Shown in pieces: positions 40,963 to 51,436 of a stretch of DNA of 64,000 nucleotides. This stretch comes from Eubacterium sp. GTDB taxonomy: Bacteria; Bacillota; Clostridia; Lachnospirales; Lachnospiraceae. The notes below the pieces were generated by a model. The model saw nothing but the letters and a program-made list of their open reading frames with translations, had not been told where the DNA came from and did no database searches. The position numbers and the translations under genes are program-made. The stretch's first letter is position 1. The number at the start of each line of letters is the position of its first letter. The stretch spans positions 1 to 64,000 of the forward strand of contig JAEFAB010000022.1 of NCBI GenBank assembly GCA_016292095.1, written 5' to 3'.

Positions 40963-42728
40963 TACTGTACACCTCCTTTTTTATCAAAGTCAGCATTATC
41001 AGTAGTTTGTTGTGTATAGATTTCGCTGTAAATTTCATTATTCTTTAACAGTTCTTCGTGGGTTCCGATGCCATGGATTTTACCGTCATCCATTACAATA
41101 ATACGATCTGAATCCTGAACACTGGATATTCTCTGAGCAATGATAATCTTGGTTGTATTTGGAATTTCCTCTCGGAATGCCTGACGAATTTTACTGTCTG
41201 TTACGGTATCTACCGCACTGGTACTGTCATCTAAAATCAGAACTTTTGGTTTCTTTACCAAAGCTCTGGCAATACACAGACGCTGTCTCTGTCCACCGGA
41301 AACATTGGTTCCACCCTGTTCAATATAGCTGTTGTATTTGTCCGGCATTTTTTCGATGAATTCATCGGCACAAGCTAATTTGCAGGCACGAATGCATTCT
41401 TCATCGGTAGCATTTTCATCGCCCCAGCGAAGATTATCCAAAATAGTTCCGGAAAACAACACATTTTTCTGCAATACCACACTGACTTCTTTACGAAGTG
41501 TATCCAAATCATAGGTTCGTACATCATTGCCACCTACAAGAACTTCACCGTCTTCCACATCATATAATCTGGAAATCAAATTAACCAGACTGGATTTTGC
41601 ACTACCGGTACCTCCGATAATTCCAATGGTCTCTCCGGAAGCAATCTGCAAATTAATATCTTCCAAAACCGGTTTCTCACTGGTCTTGTTATAACGAAAG
41701 ACTACATTTTTAAATTCAATGGAGCCGTTCGGAACGTCTTCTAAAGCATTTTCCGGATTGGTAATATCCGGTTCTTCGGTTAAGACTTCCGCGATTCTTT
41801 CTGCGCTGGCCGCACTCATAGTAACCATAACAAAAATGAGAGAAAGCATCATCAAACTCATGAGAATATTGACGCAGTATGCAAGTAAAGATGTCATATC
41901 ACCGATTGTTAAGCCCAGTGCGGCATTATTTCCACTCTGTACAATTAAATGAGCACCGGTCCATCCAATCATCATGATACAGGAATAAACCGTAAGCATC
42001 ATCATCGGGGCATTTAAGGAAACAATACCTTCTGCACGAATAAACATTTTATAAATATTGTAACTGGCAATGCCGAATTTTCCCCGTTCATAATCTTCAC
42101 GAACAAAGGCTTTTACCACGCGCATAGAAGTTACATTTTCCTGCACGCTTTCATTTAAAGCATCATACTTTTTAAATACCTGCGTAAAATATTTGTGAGC
42201 ATTGATAGTAAGAATAACGATAAATACTCCTAAAATCAAAACAGCCACCAGATAAATTCTTGCCATACGCGGAGATACCACAAAAGCCATCACCATGGCT
42301 GTAATTAAACTGAATGGTGCTCTGACACACATTCTTAAAATCATCTGATAGGCATTCTGAATATTGGTAACATCCGTGGTCATTCGGGTAACCAAACCGG
42401 CAGAACTGAATTTATCAATATTTGAAAACGAATAGGTCTGAATTTTTTCAAACATTGCCTTTCTTAAATTTCTGGCAAAACCGGTAGAGGCTTTCGCTCC
42501 CCAGACGCCGCCCATAAATCCGGATAACAATCCGGCAAGGGCAAGAAGTAACATAATTCCCGCTGTCGCGTAAACAGTCTTCAAATCTCCCTTTCCAATG
42601 GAATCAATAATTTTTGCCATCAGCAAGGGAATAAAATTTTCAACAATAACTTCCGCTAACATTCCCAAGGGCGTTAATGCAGAAACCAGTCTGACTCCTT
42701 TAAGTTCTTTTGCTAATGTACGAATCAT
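40962..42728 (-). CDS. ABC exporter, TMD-NBD fusion (MdlA-like)
   Basis: GGTGSAKSSLVNLISRLYD; VSGGQRQRLCIARALVKKPKVLILDDSTSAVD. Confidence 0.95.
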   Translation of the reverse strand: MIRTLAKELKGVRLVSALTPLGMLAEVIVENFIPLLMAKIIDSIGKGDLKTVYATAGIMLLLALAGLLSGFMGGVWGAKASTGFARNLRKAMFEKIQTYSFSNIDKFSSAGLVTRMTTDVTNIQNAYQMILRMCVRAPFSLITAMVMAFVVSPRMARIYLVAVLILGVFIVILTINAHKYFTQVFKKYDALNESVQENVTSMRVVKAFVREDYERGKFGIASYNIYKMFIRAEGIVSLNAPMMMLTVYSCIMMIGWTGAHLIVQSGNNAALGLTIGDMTSLLAYCVNILMSLMMLSLIFVMVTMSAASAERIAEVLTEEPDITNPENALEDVPNGSIEFKNVVFRYNKTSEKPVLEDINLQIASGETIGIIGGTGSAKSSLVNLISRLYDVEDGEVLVGGNDVRTYDLDTLRKEVSVVLQKNVLFSGTILDNLRWGDENATDEECIRACKLACADEFIEKMPDKYNSYIEQGGTNVSGGQRQRLCIARALVKKPKVLILDDSTSAVDTVTDSKIRQAFREEIPNTTKIIIAQRISSVQDSDRIIVMDDGKIHGIGTHEELLKNNEIYSEIYTQQTTDNADFDKKGGVQ

Positions 42729-43195
42729 TTCTTTCTCCTTTCAAAACATTCTATTTCTTTATCGGAAACTTCTGTGCTGTTCTTAAGATTTTGATAAATT
42801 CGATCCAGATAACTGTTTAATAGTTCTTTCTCTTTGTCATCAAAACCATTTAACAAAATAGTTTCCGTCTCATCTCTGTGATGGTGCATTTCACTATGGA
42901 ACTGTTTTACCTGTTCTGTGCTGCAAATGTTCTTAAACCGCTTATTTTCCGCATCCACGGTAATCTTAATGTATCCCTTTTCTTCCAATCGCTGAAGAAT
43001 TCCGGACATAGTGGAATGCTTAATGGAAAATTCCTGAGCAAGAACCTTCTGGGTAATCTTTTCCTCTTTATGATGATCCAAATAAAACAGCACAGCCATC
43101 TGTGCTTCGGTAATATTGTATTTTTCCAGACTTTTGTTTATTCTGATTTTAAAAAGCTTATCAATGATTTTAAATTTATAACCAATCGAAATCAT
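42725..43195 (-). CDS. MarR-family transcriptional regulator
   Basis: ITEAQMAVLFYLDHH...LAQEFSIKHSTMSGILQRLEEKGYIKI. Confidence 0.9.
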   Translation of the reverse strand: MISIGYKFKIIDKLFKIRINKSLEKYNITEAQMAVLFYLDHHKEEKITQKVLAQEFSIKHSTMSGILQRLEEKGYIKITVDAENKRFKNICSTEQVKQFHSEMHHHRDETETILLNGFDDKEKELLNSYLDRIYQNLKNSTEVSDKEIECFERRKK

Positions 43196-43220
43196 AAAAT
43201 ACCTCCTGAAAAATAAAAAA

Positions 43221-43256
43221 GAGTTATAATATGTAGCACGCTACACATTGTAACTC
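43221..43256. promoter_or_regulatory. Near-perfect 36-bp palindrome between coaE and marR: terminator and/or MarR operator
   Basis: GAGTTATAATATGTAGC-AC-GCTACACATTGTAACTC, followed by a T-tract on the minus strand. Confidence 0.6.
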
Positions 43257-43282
43257 TTTCAAATTTTTATGTCAATTATTTT

Positions 43283-43879
43283 TTAAAATCCACAAGGAAG
43301 TGTGGATAAAATCATATCAATTTTTTCCCTGGTATCCGCAGCTGAATAAGAATTATCAATAAACTCATCTGCCACCAGATTGCATTCCTCGTCGGAAGGT
43401 TGTTTATCAATGATGCTCTCAGATTTTTCTCTGGAATAACCGCGATTGTCCATCAGTCTCTGAATGCGCTTTTCTCGTTCACAAAATACAAACCAGATTT
43501 CATCACACTCCTCTTCGATTCCGGTTCCGATTAAAAGTGCTGACTCCACAACAACAATGTCCGCCTTAGACGCTTTCATTCTTTTTTTTATTTCCTGAAT
43601 CGTTGCGGGATGAGTCATTGCATTCAATTGCTTTCTGCGTTCTTCATTACAGAAAATCAACTTTGCCATTTTTTCTTTATCAATCACACCATCCACAATA
43701 ACTTCGCCAAAGGCTTCTGCCACCCGGTTGAAAATTTCTTTTCCGGGTTCCATCAACTCTTTAGCCACATCATCGGATTTAATGATTTCTGCACAATACT
43801 GCTGTTCCAAATAATCCAGAACCGTTGATTTCCCACTGCCAACGCCTCCGATAACACCAATTATCATAGTCTTCTCCAT
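43283..43879 (-). CDS. coaE: Dephospho-CoA kinase
   Basis: IGVIGGVGSGKSTVLDYLEQQY; TMTHPATIQEI-type region; VVVESALLIGTG. Confidence 0.96.
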   Translation of the reverse strand: MEKTMIIGVIGGVGSGKSTVLDYLEQQYCAEIIKSDDVAKELMEPGKEIFNRVAEAFGEVIVDGVIDKEKMAKLIFCNEERRKQLNAMTHPATIQEIKKRMKASKADIVVVESALLIGTGIEEECDEIWFVFCEREKRIQRLMDNRGYSREKSESIIDKQPSDEECNLVADEFIDNSYSAADTREKIDMILSTLPCGF

Positions 43880-43884
43880 TTCAA

Positions 43885-46515
43885 TTAATGTGCTTCATCC
43901 CAGTTTTTACCCACTTCAATACCAACATCCAACGGTACATGCAACGTTGCGGCTTCACTCATATTGCGCACAAGGATTTCTTTCACTTCCTCGACTTCAT
44001 CCTGATATGCTTCCACCAAAAGTTCGTCGTGAACCTGTAAGACAATCTGAGATTTCAATAATTTCTCTTTTAATTCTCTCGCAACGCGGATCATTGCGAT
44101 TTTCATAATATCTGCAGCAGTTCCCTGAATCGGTGCATTCATGGCAACACGTTCTCCAAACTGACGCTGCATAAAGTTTCCTGCACTGAGTTCCGGAATC
44201 GGTCTGCGTCTTCCGAACATTGTAACAGAATACCCTTTTGTCTTCGCATCTTCCACGGATTGATCCAGATAATTCTTAATCCCCGGATAACTTTCAAAAT
44301 AGTCATGAATATATTGTTCAGCTTCTTTTCGGCTAATTGACAATCCCTGGCTTAATCCAAAGGAACTGATGCCGTATACAATTCCGAAATTAACAGCCTT
44401 GGCATTTCTACGCTGTTCTTTCGTCACTTCATCAATTGGCGTTTTAAATACCAAGGATGCCGTCGCAGCATGAATATCTCTGGAGCCTTTATAAGCTTCG
44501 ATGAGATTTTTGTCATTGGACATATGAGCCAACAGACGAAGTTCAATCTGTGAATAATCCGCATCCACAAAAACGCATCCGTCCTTTGGTACAAAGACCT
44601 TTCGGATTTCTCTTCCGAGAGGCATTCGCACCGGAATATTTTGAAGATTCGGATCCGTGGAGCTGATTCTTCCGGTTGCTGTAATGGTCTGGTTAAATGT
44701 GCCGTGAATTCTTCCGTCTTCACCGATATAACCTGCCAAACCGTCGGCATAGGTTGATTTCAACTTCGTTAATTGGCGATATTCCAGGATTTTTCCTACA
44801 AAAGGATAATCCGGTTCCAGTTTTTCTAAAACGCTGGCTGATGTGGAATATCCGGTCTTTGTTTTCTTACCGCCCGGTAAGTTCATTTCGCCAAAAAGAA
44901 TTTCTCCCAACTGTTTCGGAGAATTAATATTGAATTCATGTCCGGCCTCTGCAAAGATTTCCTTCTCTAAAGTTTTAATTCCACCCTGCAGTCGTTCTCC
45001 GTATTCTTTTAATTCTTTTGCTTCTACACGAATTCCAACCTGTTCCATATCATAAAGAGCGTAGGTCAGCGGTAATTCAATATCCTGATAGACCGACCAC
45101 ATTTCTTCTTCTTTTAAACGCTTCTCTAAAGCATCCTTTGCTTTGAAAACAACGTAGGCATTGTAGCATGCATATTTCAGAACATTCTCCGGCACTTCAT
45201 CCGACGGTGTTTCCCCTTTCTTTGTTTTCGGGAAGATTTCCTCGTATGAAGGAACAGTAATTCCCAGATAATCTCTGGCAATGTCATCATATTCATAAAC
45301 TTTCTGCAACGGATTGATTAAATATGCAGCCAATCCGATATCAAATAAATTATTTTCTTCCGTTGCCTGTAACAGGTCATTGTTTTCTTTAATTTTCAGA
45401 ATACTGATACATCCGTTGCCGGCAACAAGTTTCTGCACCTGACCGACCAAATATTCTTTAGTAATGAATCCTTCTTCCGTGATAAAATAGGTTTCTTTGC
45501 CATCCATGGCAAGAGCTACTCCAAACGTCTTTTTATCATCAATGAAAAGACCGATTTCTTTTTGTTCCATAGCTTTGGCAAAGATTTCTTCTGCTTCGAA
45601 ATAATCGGTTACCGTCGTAAAGCCTTCTTCAAAATCGTTGGAGGAAGAAACATTGGAAAATCTGGCAATCATGCTCTTAAATTCCAATCGCTTAATCATG
45701 TTCAAGGCCTCTGCCGTATAAATGTCACCGAAAACGCAATCCTTTACATCCACTTCCACCGGCGATTGGCGATTAATGGTAGCAAGTTCCTTACTCATTT
45801 GTGCCTTATCATAGTTTTCCAATAAAGCATTTCTGTTTCTTGTATTGGAAATACTTTCTGCATGTTCATAAGCATTCTCAATCGAACCAAATTCTTCAAT
45901 AATGGCTGTGGCGCCTTTTTCTCCGATTCCCGGAACACCCGGAATATTGTCGGAAGAATCTCCCATTAATGCTTTGACATCAATAAACTCTTTCGGCGTA
46001 ACCTTGTAGAGTTCTTTGACTTCTTTGGCATTGTACTTTTCTACCGTAGTCTGCCCTTTTTTTGTCTTCGGAATACAAATTGTAACCGTCTCCGAAGCCA
46101 GCTGCAGCAAATCTCGGTCGCCGGAATAAACAGCTACCGTAAAGCCTTCCTGTTCCCCCTGCAAAGATAAAGTTCCCAACACATCATCCGCCTCGTATCC
46201 CGGCAATTCCACCGTCTTAATATTCATGGTATGAAGCACTTCCTTAATCAACGGAACCTGTTCTTTCAGTTCCGGAAGCATAGGCTTTCTTGTTCCCTTA
46301 TAAGCGTCATACATTTTGTGTCGAAAAGTCGGTTTCGAAACATCAAAAGCAACAGCCAGATAATCAGGCTGTTGCTCATCAATAATTTTAAATAGAATAT
46401 TTAAAAATCCAAATACCGCATTGGTATGAATTCCTTCTGAATTAGCAAATACAGGCACTCCGTAAAATGCTCTGTTCAAAATACTGTGTCCGTCAATTAA
46501 AACAAATTTACTCAT
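43885..46515 (-). CDS. polA: DNA polymerase I
   Basis: 5'-3' exo domain (DGHSILNRAFYG), pol motifs DADYSQIELRLLAHMS, RRNAKAVNFGIVYGIS, QVHDELLVEA. Confidence 0.98.
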   Translation of the reverse strand: MSKFVLIDGHSILNRAFYGVPVFANSEGIHTNAVFGFLNILFKIIDEQQPDYLAVAFDVSKPTFRHKMYDAYKGTRKPMLPELKEQVPLIKEVLHTMNIKTVELPGYEADDVLGTLSLQGEQEGFTVAVYSGDRDLLQLASETVTICIPKTKKGQTTVEKYNAKEVKELYKVTPKEFIDVKALMGDSSDNIPGVPGIGEKGATAIIEEFGSIENAYEHAESISNTRNRNALLENYDKAQMSKELATINRQSPVEVDVKDCVFGDIYTAEALNMIKRLEFKSMIARFSNVSSSNDFEEGFTTVTDYFEAEEIFAKAMEQKEIGLFIDDKKTFGVALAMDGKETYFITEEGFITKEYLVGQVQKLVAGNGCISILKIKENNDLLQATEENNLFDIGLAAYLINPLQKVYEYDDIARDYLGITVPSYEEIFPKTKKGETPSDEVPENVLKYACYNAYVVFKAKDALEKRLKEEEMWSVYQDIELPLTYALYDMEQVGIRVEAKELKEYGERLQGGIKTLEKEIFAEAGHEFNINSPKQLGEILFGEMNLPGGKKTKTGYSTSASVLEKLEPDYPFVGKILEYRQLTKLKSTYADGLAGYIGEDGRIHGTFNQTITATGRISSTDPNLQNIPVRMPLGREIRKVFVPKDGCVFVDADYSQIELRLLAHMSNDKNLIEAYKGSRDIHAATASLVFKTPIDEVTKEQRRNAKAVNFGIVYGISSFGLSQGLSISRKEAEQYIHDYFESYPGIKNYLDQSVEDAKTKGYSVTMFGRRRPIPELSAGNFMQRQFGERVAMNAPIQGTAADIMKIAMIRVARELKEKLLKSQIVLQVHDELLVEAYQDEVEEVKEILVRNMSEAATLHVPLDVGIEVGKNWDEAH

Positions 46516-46578
46516 ATCTTTTTATCTCCTAACTTCTAACATTATACCGTTATCCGAAAGGAGTGACAAGAATTTTCC

Positions 46579-48837
46579 TTAGGTTTCTTTTTTGATTTTC
46601 ACTAAATTTAAGCGTAATGCATTGGACACTACACAAAGGCTGGAAAGACTCATTGCAGCCGCTGCAAACATCGGACTAAGTTTCAGTCCAAACATCGGAT
46701 ACCACATGCCGGCAGCCAATGGGATCCCAATAATATTGTAAATAAATGCCCAAAACAGATTTTCATAAATATTTCTTAAAACACTACGACTTAATCGAAT
46801 TGCAGCCGGAACATCCTTCAATGAATTTTTTACCAATACAATATCCGCTGCATCCAGTGCCACATCGGTTCCCGCACCGATTGCAATACCAATATCCGCT
46901 CTGGTTAACGCCGGAGCATCATTAATCCCATCACCAACCATGGCTACATTTCCTTCTTCAGACAGCTTGCGAATGACTTCTTCTTTTCCCTGAGGAAGCA
47001 AATCGGAAACTACGTTTGTAACCCCTGCTTCACCACCGATATATTTTGCCACTCTTTCATTGTCTCCGGTAATCATCATGACATCTATGCCTAGTTTTTT
47101 TAATTCGTTTACCGCTGCTTCACTATCCGGTTTCAACTGATCTGCCACAGCAAACATTCCGATAATCCGATTATCCTTTGCAAAAAAGAGACTGCTCTTT
47201 CCCTGTGCAGAATACACATCACTACATTGCAGATAATCTTCCGATACTTCTATTCCAAGTTGTTCCATATAGAGTCTGTTTCCTCCGCAAATCGGAACAT
47301 CTCCCATCATTGCTTTCAGACCAACACCGGGTTCAACCTGTAACTCAGTCACCTCGCGCTTAGAAACACCTTGGTTCTCCGCATAACTGTTCACTGCTTT
47401 AGCCAAAGGATGTTCGCTTTTATCCTCTAGTGCATAAGCAACTTCCACCAATTCAGTTACATTTTCTCCAAACAAATCCGTCACAATCGGTTTTCCTAAG
47501 GTTAAAGTACCGGTCTTATCAAAAGCAATGGTTTTAACTTTCCCTGCATTTTCAAGTGCAGTTGCACTTTTAAATAAAATACCATTATTGGCACCGACGC
47601 CGTTACCAACCATAATTGCCACAGGTGTTGCCAATCCCAGGGCACACGGACAGCTGATTACCAATACGGAAATTGCTCTGGCAAGAGCAAAACCAAGTGT
47701 CTGTCCCGCAATAAGCCAACCAAACAAAGTGACTAGGGAAATCAAAATTACAACCGGGACAAACACTCCGGAAACCTTATCCGCCACCTTTGCAATCGGC
47801 GCCTTACTGGTTGCCGCATCCCGAACTAATTTAATAATCTGAGCCAGCGTTGTATCTTCCCCAACACGTTCTGCTTCACAAATAAGATAACCGGTCTGGT
47901 TAATTGTTGCAGAAGAAACCTTGTCTCCCGCCTTTTTATCTACAGGGATACTTTCACCGGTTAAAGAGGATTCATCAACCGTTGAAATTCCTTCAATGAT
48001 TCTACCGTCTACAGGAATGGTTTCTCCCGGCTTTACGCCAAACCAATCTCCCACACGAATCACTTCAATGGCAACTTCCTGTTCAATCTGCTTCCCATCC
48101 GTATCCTTTCGGATTAATGTTGCAGTTTTCGCCTTCAATGCCATTAATCCCTTTAAAGCATCCGTGGTTCTTCCTTTGGAATAACTTTCCAAAAATTTGC
48201 CCAATGTAATTAATGTTACAATCATGGCAGCAGATTCAAAATAAAAATCATGCATGTGATTCAACACTTCAATATGATTGCCCAGTCGCTGGTCTTCCAT
48301 CATACAATACAAAATATAGATACTGTATGTCAAAGACGCAAATGATCCCATGGAAACCAAGGTATCCATGTTCGGAGCCCGATGAAGAATTCCTTTCGCA
48401 CCATTGATAAAGAAATTCTGATTAATCATCAAAATCGCAACTGTAAGCAACAATTCCGTCTCCCCGAAAGCAACCGGATTGTTTTCCAAAAATTCCGGTA
48501 CCGGGAAATCACCCATCATATGCCCCATGGAAAGATACATTAACGGAAACAATAATACTAAAGATGCATGAAATCTTCTGAATATAGCTTTTTTATCCTC
48601 TAAAGCCGCATCCGTCACAGTTTCTGTTTTTCCATCCTGTTTCACAGCTTTTGCCTGATATCCGGCCTTCTTAACCGCTTTTTCTATGACATCATCAGAA
48701 ACCGTTCCGCGAACCTGCATGGAATTCGTCAACAAACTTACACGAACTTCCTCCACTCCCGGCAATTCCTGCACTGCTTTTTCGACTCTTCCCTGGCAAA
48801 CAGCACAACTCATTCCTTTTACCTGATATTCTTTCAT
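46579..48837 (-). CDS. copA: Copper-translocating P1B-type ATPase
   Basis: [48 protein letters not shown]. Confidence 0.95.
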   Translation of the reverse strand: MKEYQVKGMSCAVCQGRVEKAVQELPGVEEVRVSLLTNSMQVRGTVSDDVIEKAVKKAGYQAKAVKQDGKTETVTDAALEDKKAIFRRFHASLVLLFPLMYLSMGHMMGDFPVPEFLENNPVAFGETELLLTVAILMINQNFFINGAKGILHRAPNMDTLVSMGSFASLTYSIYILYCMMEDQRLGNHIEVLNHMHDFYFESAAMIVTLITLGKFLESYSKGRTTDALKGLMALKAKTATLIRKDTDGKQIEQEVAIEVIRVGDWFGVKPGETIPVDGRIIEGISTVDESSLTGESIPVDKKAGDKVSSATINQTGYLICEAERVGEDTTLAQIIKLVRDAATSKAPIAKVADKVSGVFVPVVILISLVTLFGWLIAGQTLGFALARAISVLVISCPCALGLATPVAIMVGNGVGANNGILFKSATALENAGKVKTIAFDKTGTLTLGKPIVTDLFGENVTELVEVAYALEDKSEHPLAKAVNSYAENQGVSKREVTELQVEPGVGLKAMMGDVPICGGNRLYMEQLGIEVSEDYLQCSDVYSAQGKSSLFFAKDNRIIGMFAVADQLKPDSEAAVNELKKLGIDVMMITGDNERVAKYIGGEAGVTNVVSDLLPQGKEEVIRKLSEEGNVAMVGDGINDAPALTRADIGIAIGAGTDVALDAADIVLVKNSLKDVPAAIRLSRSVLRNIYENLFWAFIYNIIGIPLAAGMWYPMFGLKLSPMFAAAAMSLSSLCVVSNALRLNLVKIKKET

Positions 48838-48853
48838 TGATTTACACTCCTAA

Positions 48854-49180
48854 CTATTTCATCATTTTTTGTAACGTATCAACCAGTTCTTCTACCACTT
48901 CTGTATTCCCTGCTTTAATATTTTCTGTTACACAGGTTTGTATATGATTAGACAGAAGTTTTTTGTTAAAGCTGTTCAAGGCCGAATTGATTGCTGAAAC
49001 CTGCATTAAAATATCTGTGCAGTAAGCATCATTCTCCACCATTTTCTTTATCCCGCGAACCTGTCCCTCAATTCGACTCAGGCGGTTCATTAGATCTTTA
49101 TATTCTTTTTCTTCTCTGTTTTTCTTCTTTTGACAACACTCCGTCACGGAATGATTCTTTTCACAATTACATTCCTTCAT
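48854..49180 (-). CDS. csoR: CsoR-family metal-sensing repressor
   Basis: LMNRLSRIEGQVRGIKKMVENDAYCTDILMQVSAINSAL...LLSNHIQTCV. Confidence 0.93.
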   Translation of the reverse strand: MKECNCEKNHSVTECCQKKKNREEKEYKDLMNRLSRIEGQVRGIKKMVENDAYCTDILMQVSAINSALNSFNKKLLSNHIQTCVTENIKAGNTEVVEELVDTLQKMMK

Positions 49181-49218
49181 TCGACTGTCACCTCCTCTTT
49201 CGGATTCGAATTTATTAT

Positions 49219-49235
49219 ATACCCCCTAGGGGTAT
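49219..49235. promoter_or_regulatory. CsoR-type operator upstream of csoR-copA
   Basis: ATACCCC-cta-GGGGTAT inverted repeat. Confidence 0.8.
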
Positions 49236-49341
49236 TTTGCAAACAAATTTTGCACAATTTATTTTTTTGTTCAAAAACCTCAAAAAATATCTTTTTTATC
49301 TTGACAATCGAAGCTATAAATGATAATATTTCTACTGTTAT

Positions 49342-49423
49342 GCGGATGTGGCGGAATGGCAGACGCAGCAGACTCAAAATCTGCCGCCCACAAAGCGTGC
49401 GGGTTCAAGTCCCGCCATCCGCA
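49342..49423 (+). tRNA. tRNA-Leu (CAA anticodon)
   Basis: Class II tRNA; acceptor GCGGATG/CATCCGC, anticodon loop CTCAAAA, T-arm GCGGGTTCAAGTCCCGC, long variable arm, discriminator A. Confidence 0.95.
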
Positions 49424-49425
49424 TT
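49408..49425. repeat. Attachment site core in tRNA-Leu (attL)
   Basis: AGTCCCGCCATCCGCATT, identical to 53797-53814. Confidence 0.85.
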
Positions 49426-49439
49426 CAAATTTATCAAGA

Positions 49440-49472
49440 ACTGTCTAACATTGTTTAGGCAGTTTTTTTTGC
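49440..49472 (+). terminator. Terminator-like hairpin just inside the element
   Basis: ACTGTCTAA-cattg-TTTAGGCAGTTTTTTTT. Confidence 0.6.
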
Positions 49473-49550
49473 TTCAATCCCTTTATTTATGGGACTTTGT
49501 AAAACTGCACTTCTTTTATCCTTGTTTATTGCTTTTCTTCCGTTTTCAAC

Positions 49551-49600
49551 TAATTCCTGTACTTATGGGGTACAAAATGGGGTATAAAATGGGACATATA
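49551..49600. repeat. Left copy of a 34-bp direct repeat, including three tandem 12-bp units (ATGGGGTACAAA-like)
   Basis: TAATTCCTGTACTTATGGGGTACAAAATGGGGTA identical to 53722-53755; continues ATGGGGTATAAAATGGGACATATA. Confidence 0.85.
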
Positions 49601-49806
49601 AATGTAATGATTTCAATCAAAAAAAGAACGGTATAATGCTATGCAAAACCGCTCTTTAGAAACCATATAAAATGACCAATCTCAAAACTGCCCCTCTACT
49701 GTTAATATATAAGATAACATATCCAAAATAATCAATCAGATCATATACAAACACAAAAATATCTATATTAAAGATTTTTTTGAAATATACAAAAATTATA
49801 TGGTAA

Positions 49807-50319
49807 TTATAATATAAAGGGTTCTATTTCAATCATACCTTTATATTTATCAATAAGATTATTTATAATAACAACCCTCATTTCGTGTGGCAAATATTTA
49901 AATGCTTTGCTCTGTTCTTCAAATTCTTTAAATAAGTTATAAAACTCATCCCCATAAAAAATAACCTCACCATAACCAAGATATTTACTTGCATAAACAT
50001 TTTCTCTTTCACTACAAAATCTTATAGATCTATCTTCATTTAATAAATAATAAAAAAACAAATCACGAATAATATCGCTAAGATTTTTTTTCTTACAAAT
50101 CTCAACATCTGATACGCCTAATAAATAATCTATTGAACAATTATACTGTTCTGATATTTTTAAAAGATTATCAGTTGTTGGTATTTTATTATTCCATCGA
50201 GATACCGTTTCATCTGAAACATTTAAATCTTCTGCGATTTCATAATGCTTTTTATTATTTGAGACTTCCTTTAATCTTTCTAAAAATAATTTTCCATTAT
50301 ATTCCATACCACACCTCAT
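49807..50319 (-). CDS. cI/Xre-family HTH repressor of the element
   Basis: HTH 'YEIAEDLNVSDETVSRWNNKIPTTDNLLKISEQYNCSIDYLLGVSD'. Confidence 0.8.
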   Translation of the reverse strand: MRCGMEYNGKLFLERLKEVSNNKKHYEIAEDLNVSDETVSRWNNKIPTTDNLLKISEQYNCSIDYLLGVSDVEICKKKNLSDIIRDLFFYYLLNEDRSIRFCSERENVYASKYLGYGEVIFYGDEFYNLFKEFEEQSKAFKYLPHEMRVVIINNLIDKYKGMIEIEPFIL

Positions 50320-50435
50320 GTTACTAAATTTTATTTCAATCTTTAATATTGTTAACAGACTTTTAATATTATTAATGCTTTTTAAATGATCTCAAAGTGC
50401 ATAGCACCAACGTCATTTTTTTAATATGCTTATTA

Positions 50436-50459
50436 TAACACAAGATACGTATCGTGTTA
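50436..50459. promoter_or_regulatory. Candidate operator in divergent repressor/xis region
   Basis: TAACAC-aa-GATACGTATC-GTGTTA inverted repeat. Confidence 0.5.
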
Positions 50460-50502
50460 ACACTGAAACCTACACAAACAAACATATTTAAGGAGGAATA
50501 AA

Positions 50503-50709
50503 ATGTATAAAAGAAACACTATTGAATTTGATAAGAAAATCACGATAGACATCAATGAGTTACAGACTATGTTATCAGTTGGAAGAAACACAGCATTACA
50601 AATTGGTAAAAACGCAGGTGCAGTTATTAAAATTGGAAGGCGTACATTATATAGAATTGATAAAATCCAAGAATATATGAATACGTTAACGGAGGAATGT
50701 AATGGATAA
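50503..50709 (+). CDS. Excisionase-like small HTH protein
   Basis: 68 aa; DINELQTMLSVGRNTALQIGKNAGAVIKIGRRTLYRIDKIQEYM, Xis/MerR-like fold; ggagga RBS. Confidence 0.7.
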   Translation: MYKRNTIEFDKKITIDINELQTMLSVGRNTALQIGKNAGAVIKIGRRTLYRIDKIQEYMNTLTEECNG

Positions 50710-51055
50710 TATAGATTTATTAAAAAACACAATCCCAATAGGAAAGGAAAACGCCATACATCAAAAAGAATTATCGGAGAAATTAGGTGTAAAGCCTGCT
50801 ATGGTTAAAAGGATGGTACAGGATGCAAGACGTGTTGGCGTTGGTATTTGTAGTGGTACAGAGGGTTATTGGTTTGCAAAGGACGATATAGAAAAACAAG
50901 CATTCATTCGGTTATTACGAAAACAGGCTGTATCACGCTTAACCACAGTAAAACCAATCAACGACACCTTAAACACAATCAAAGGTCAAAAAGAATTTAA
51001 TACAGTTTTAAATGATAAAGAGGTGTTATCCAATGGCAAGAAAGAAAAGGATTGA
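50702..51055 (+). CDS. Phage/element HTH protein
   Basis: HQKELSEKLGVKPAMVKRMVQDARRVGVGICSGTEGYWFAKDDIEKQAFIRLLRKQA winged-helix-like. Confidence 0.55.
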   Translation: MDNIDLLKNTIPIGKENAIHQKELSEKLGVKPAMVKRMVQDARRVGVGICSGTEGYWFAKDDIEKQAFIRLLRKQAVSRLTTVKPINDTLNTIKGQKEFNTVLNDKEVLSNGKKEKD

Positions 51056-51428
51056 GGATATTTATGCAAGTACAGGTAAAACTGATACTTTTGGAATGAT
51101 CTACAATGGAATGTTAGAAAGTGAACAGTATCAAAAATTGTCCTGTGGAGCAAAACAATTCTACACTCTTTGCAGGGTGCAATCAAAATCAAATCGTGGG
51201 AAATCCTGCTTGTACAAACATAAAGAAGAATACGGAATAGACTATACAGAAAATTGTTTCGTTTTTCCCGCTTCACACATGCAAAGATATGGCATTGAGC
51301 GTAGTAATGGGAGCAATTATCTAAAACAGTTGATTGTTGCAGGATTTATAGAAAAGGTTGAAAACAATAAGGCAGTAAAAAAAGTAAATGTTTATAAGTT
51401 TTCTAACAAATGGAAAAATAGCAGTTAA
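51033..51428 (+). CDS. Putative replication initiator/helix-turn-helix protein (Rep-like)
   Basis: GMIYNGMLESEQYQKLSCGAKQFYTLCRVQ...FVFPASHMQRYGIERSNGSNYLKQLIVAGFIEKV; directly followed by iteron repeats. Confidence 0.5.
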   Translation: MARKKRIEDIYASTGKTDTFGMIYNGMLESEQYQKLSCGAKQFYTLCRVQSKSNRGKSCLYKHKEEYGIDYTENCFVFPASHMQRYGIERSNGSNYLKQLIVAGFIEKVENNKAVKKVNVYKFSNKWKNSS

Positions 51429-51436
51429 TTTTACCG

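Noticed and set aside
49130-49636. 168-aa plus-strand ORF crossing tRNA-Leu
   Set aside because: It reads through a tRNA gene, an attachment site and a terminator; compositionally non-coding.
50457-50738. 93-aa minus-strand ORF in the element
   Set aside because: Antisense to the better supported xis-like gene, no RBS.
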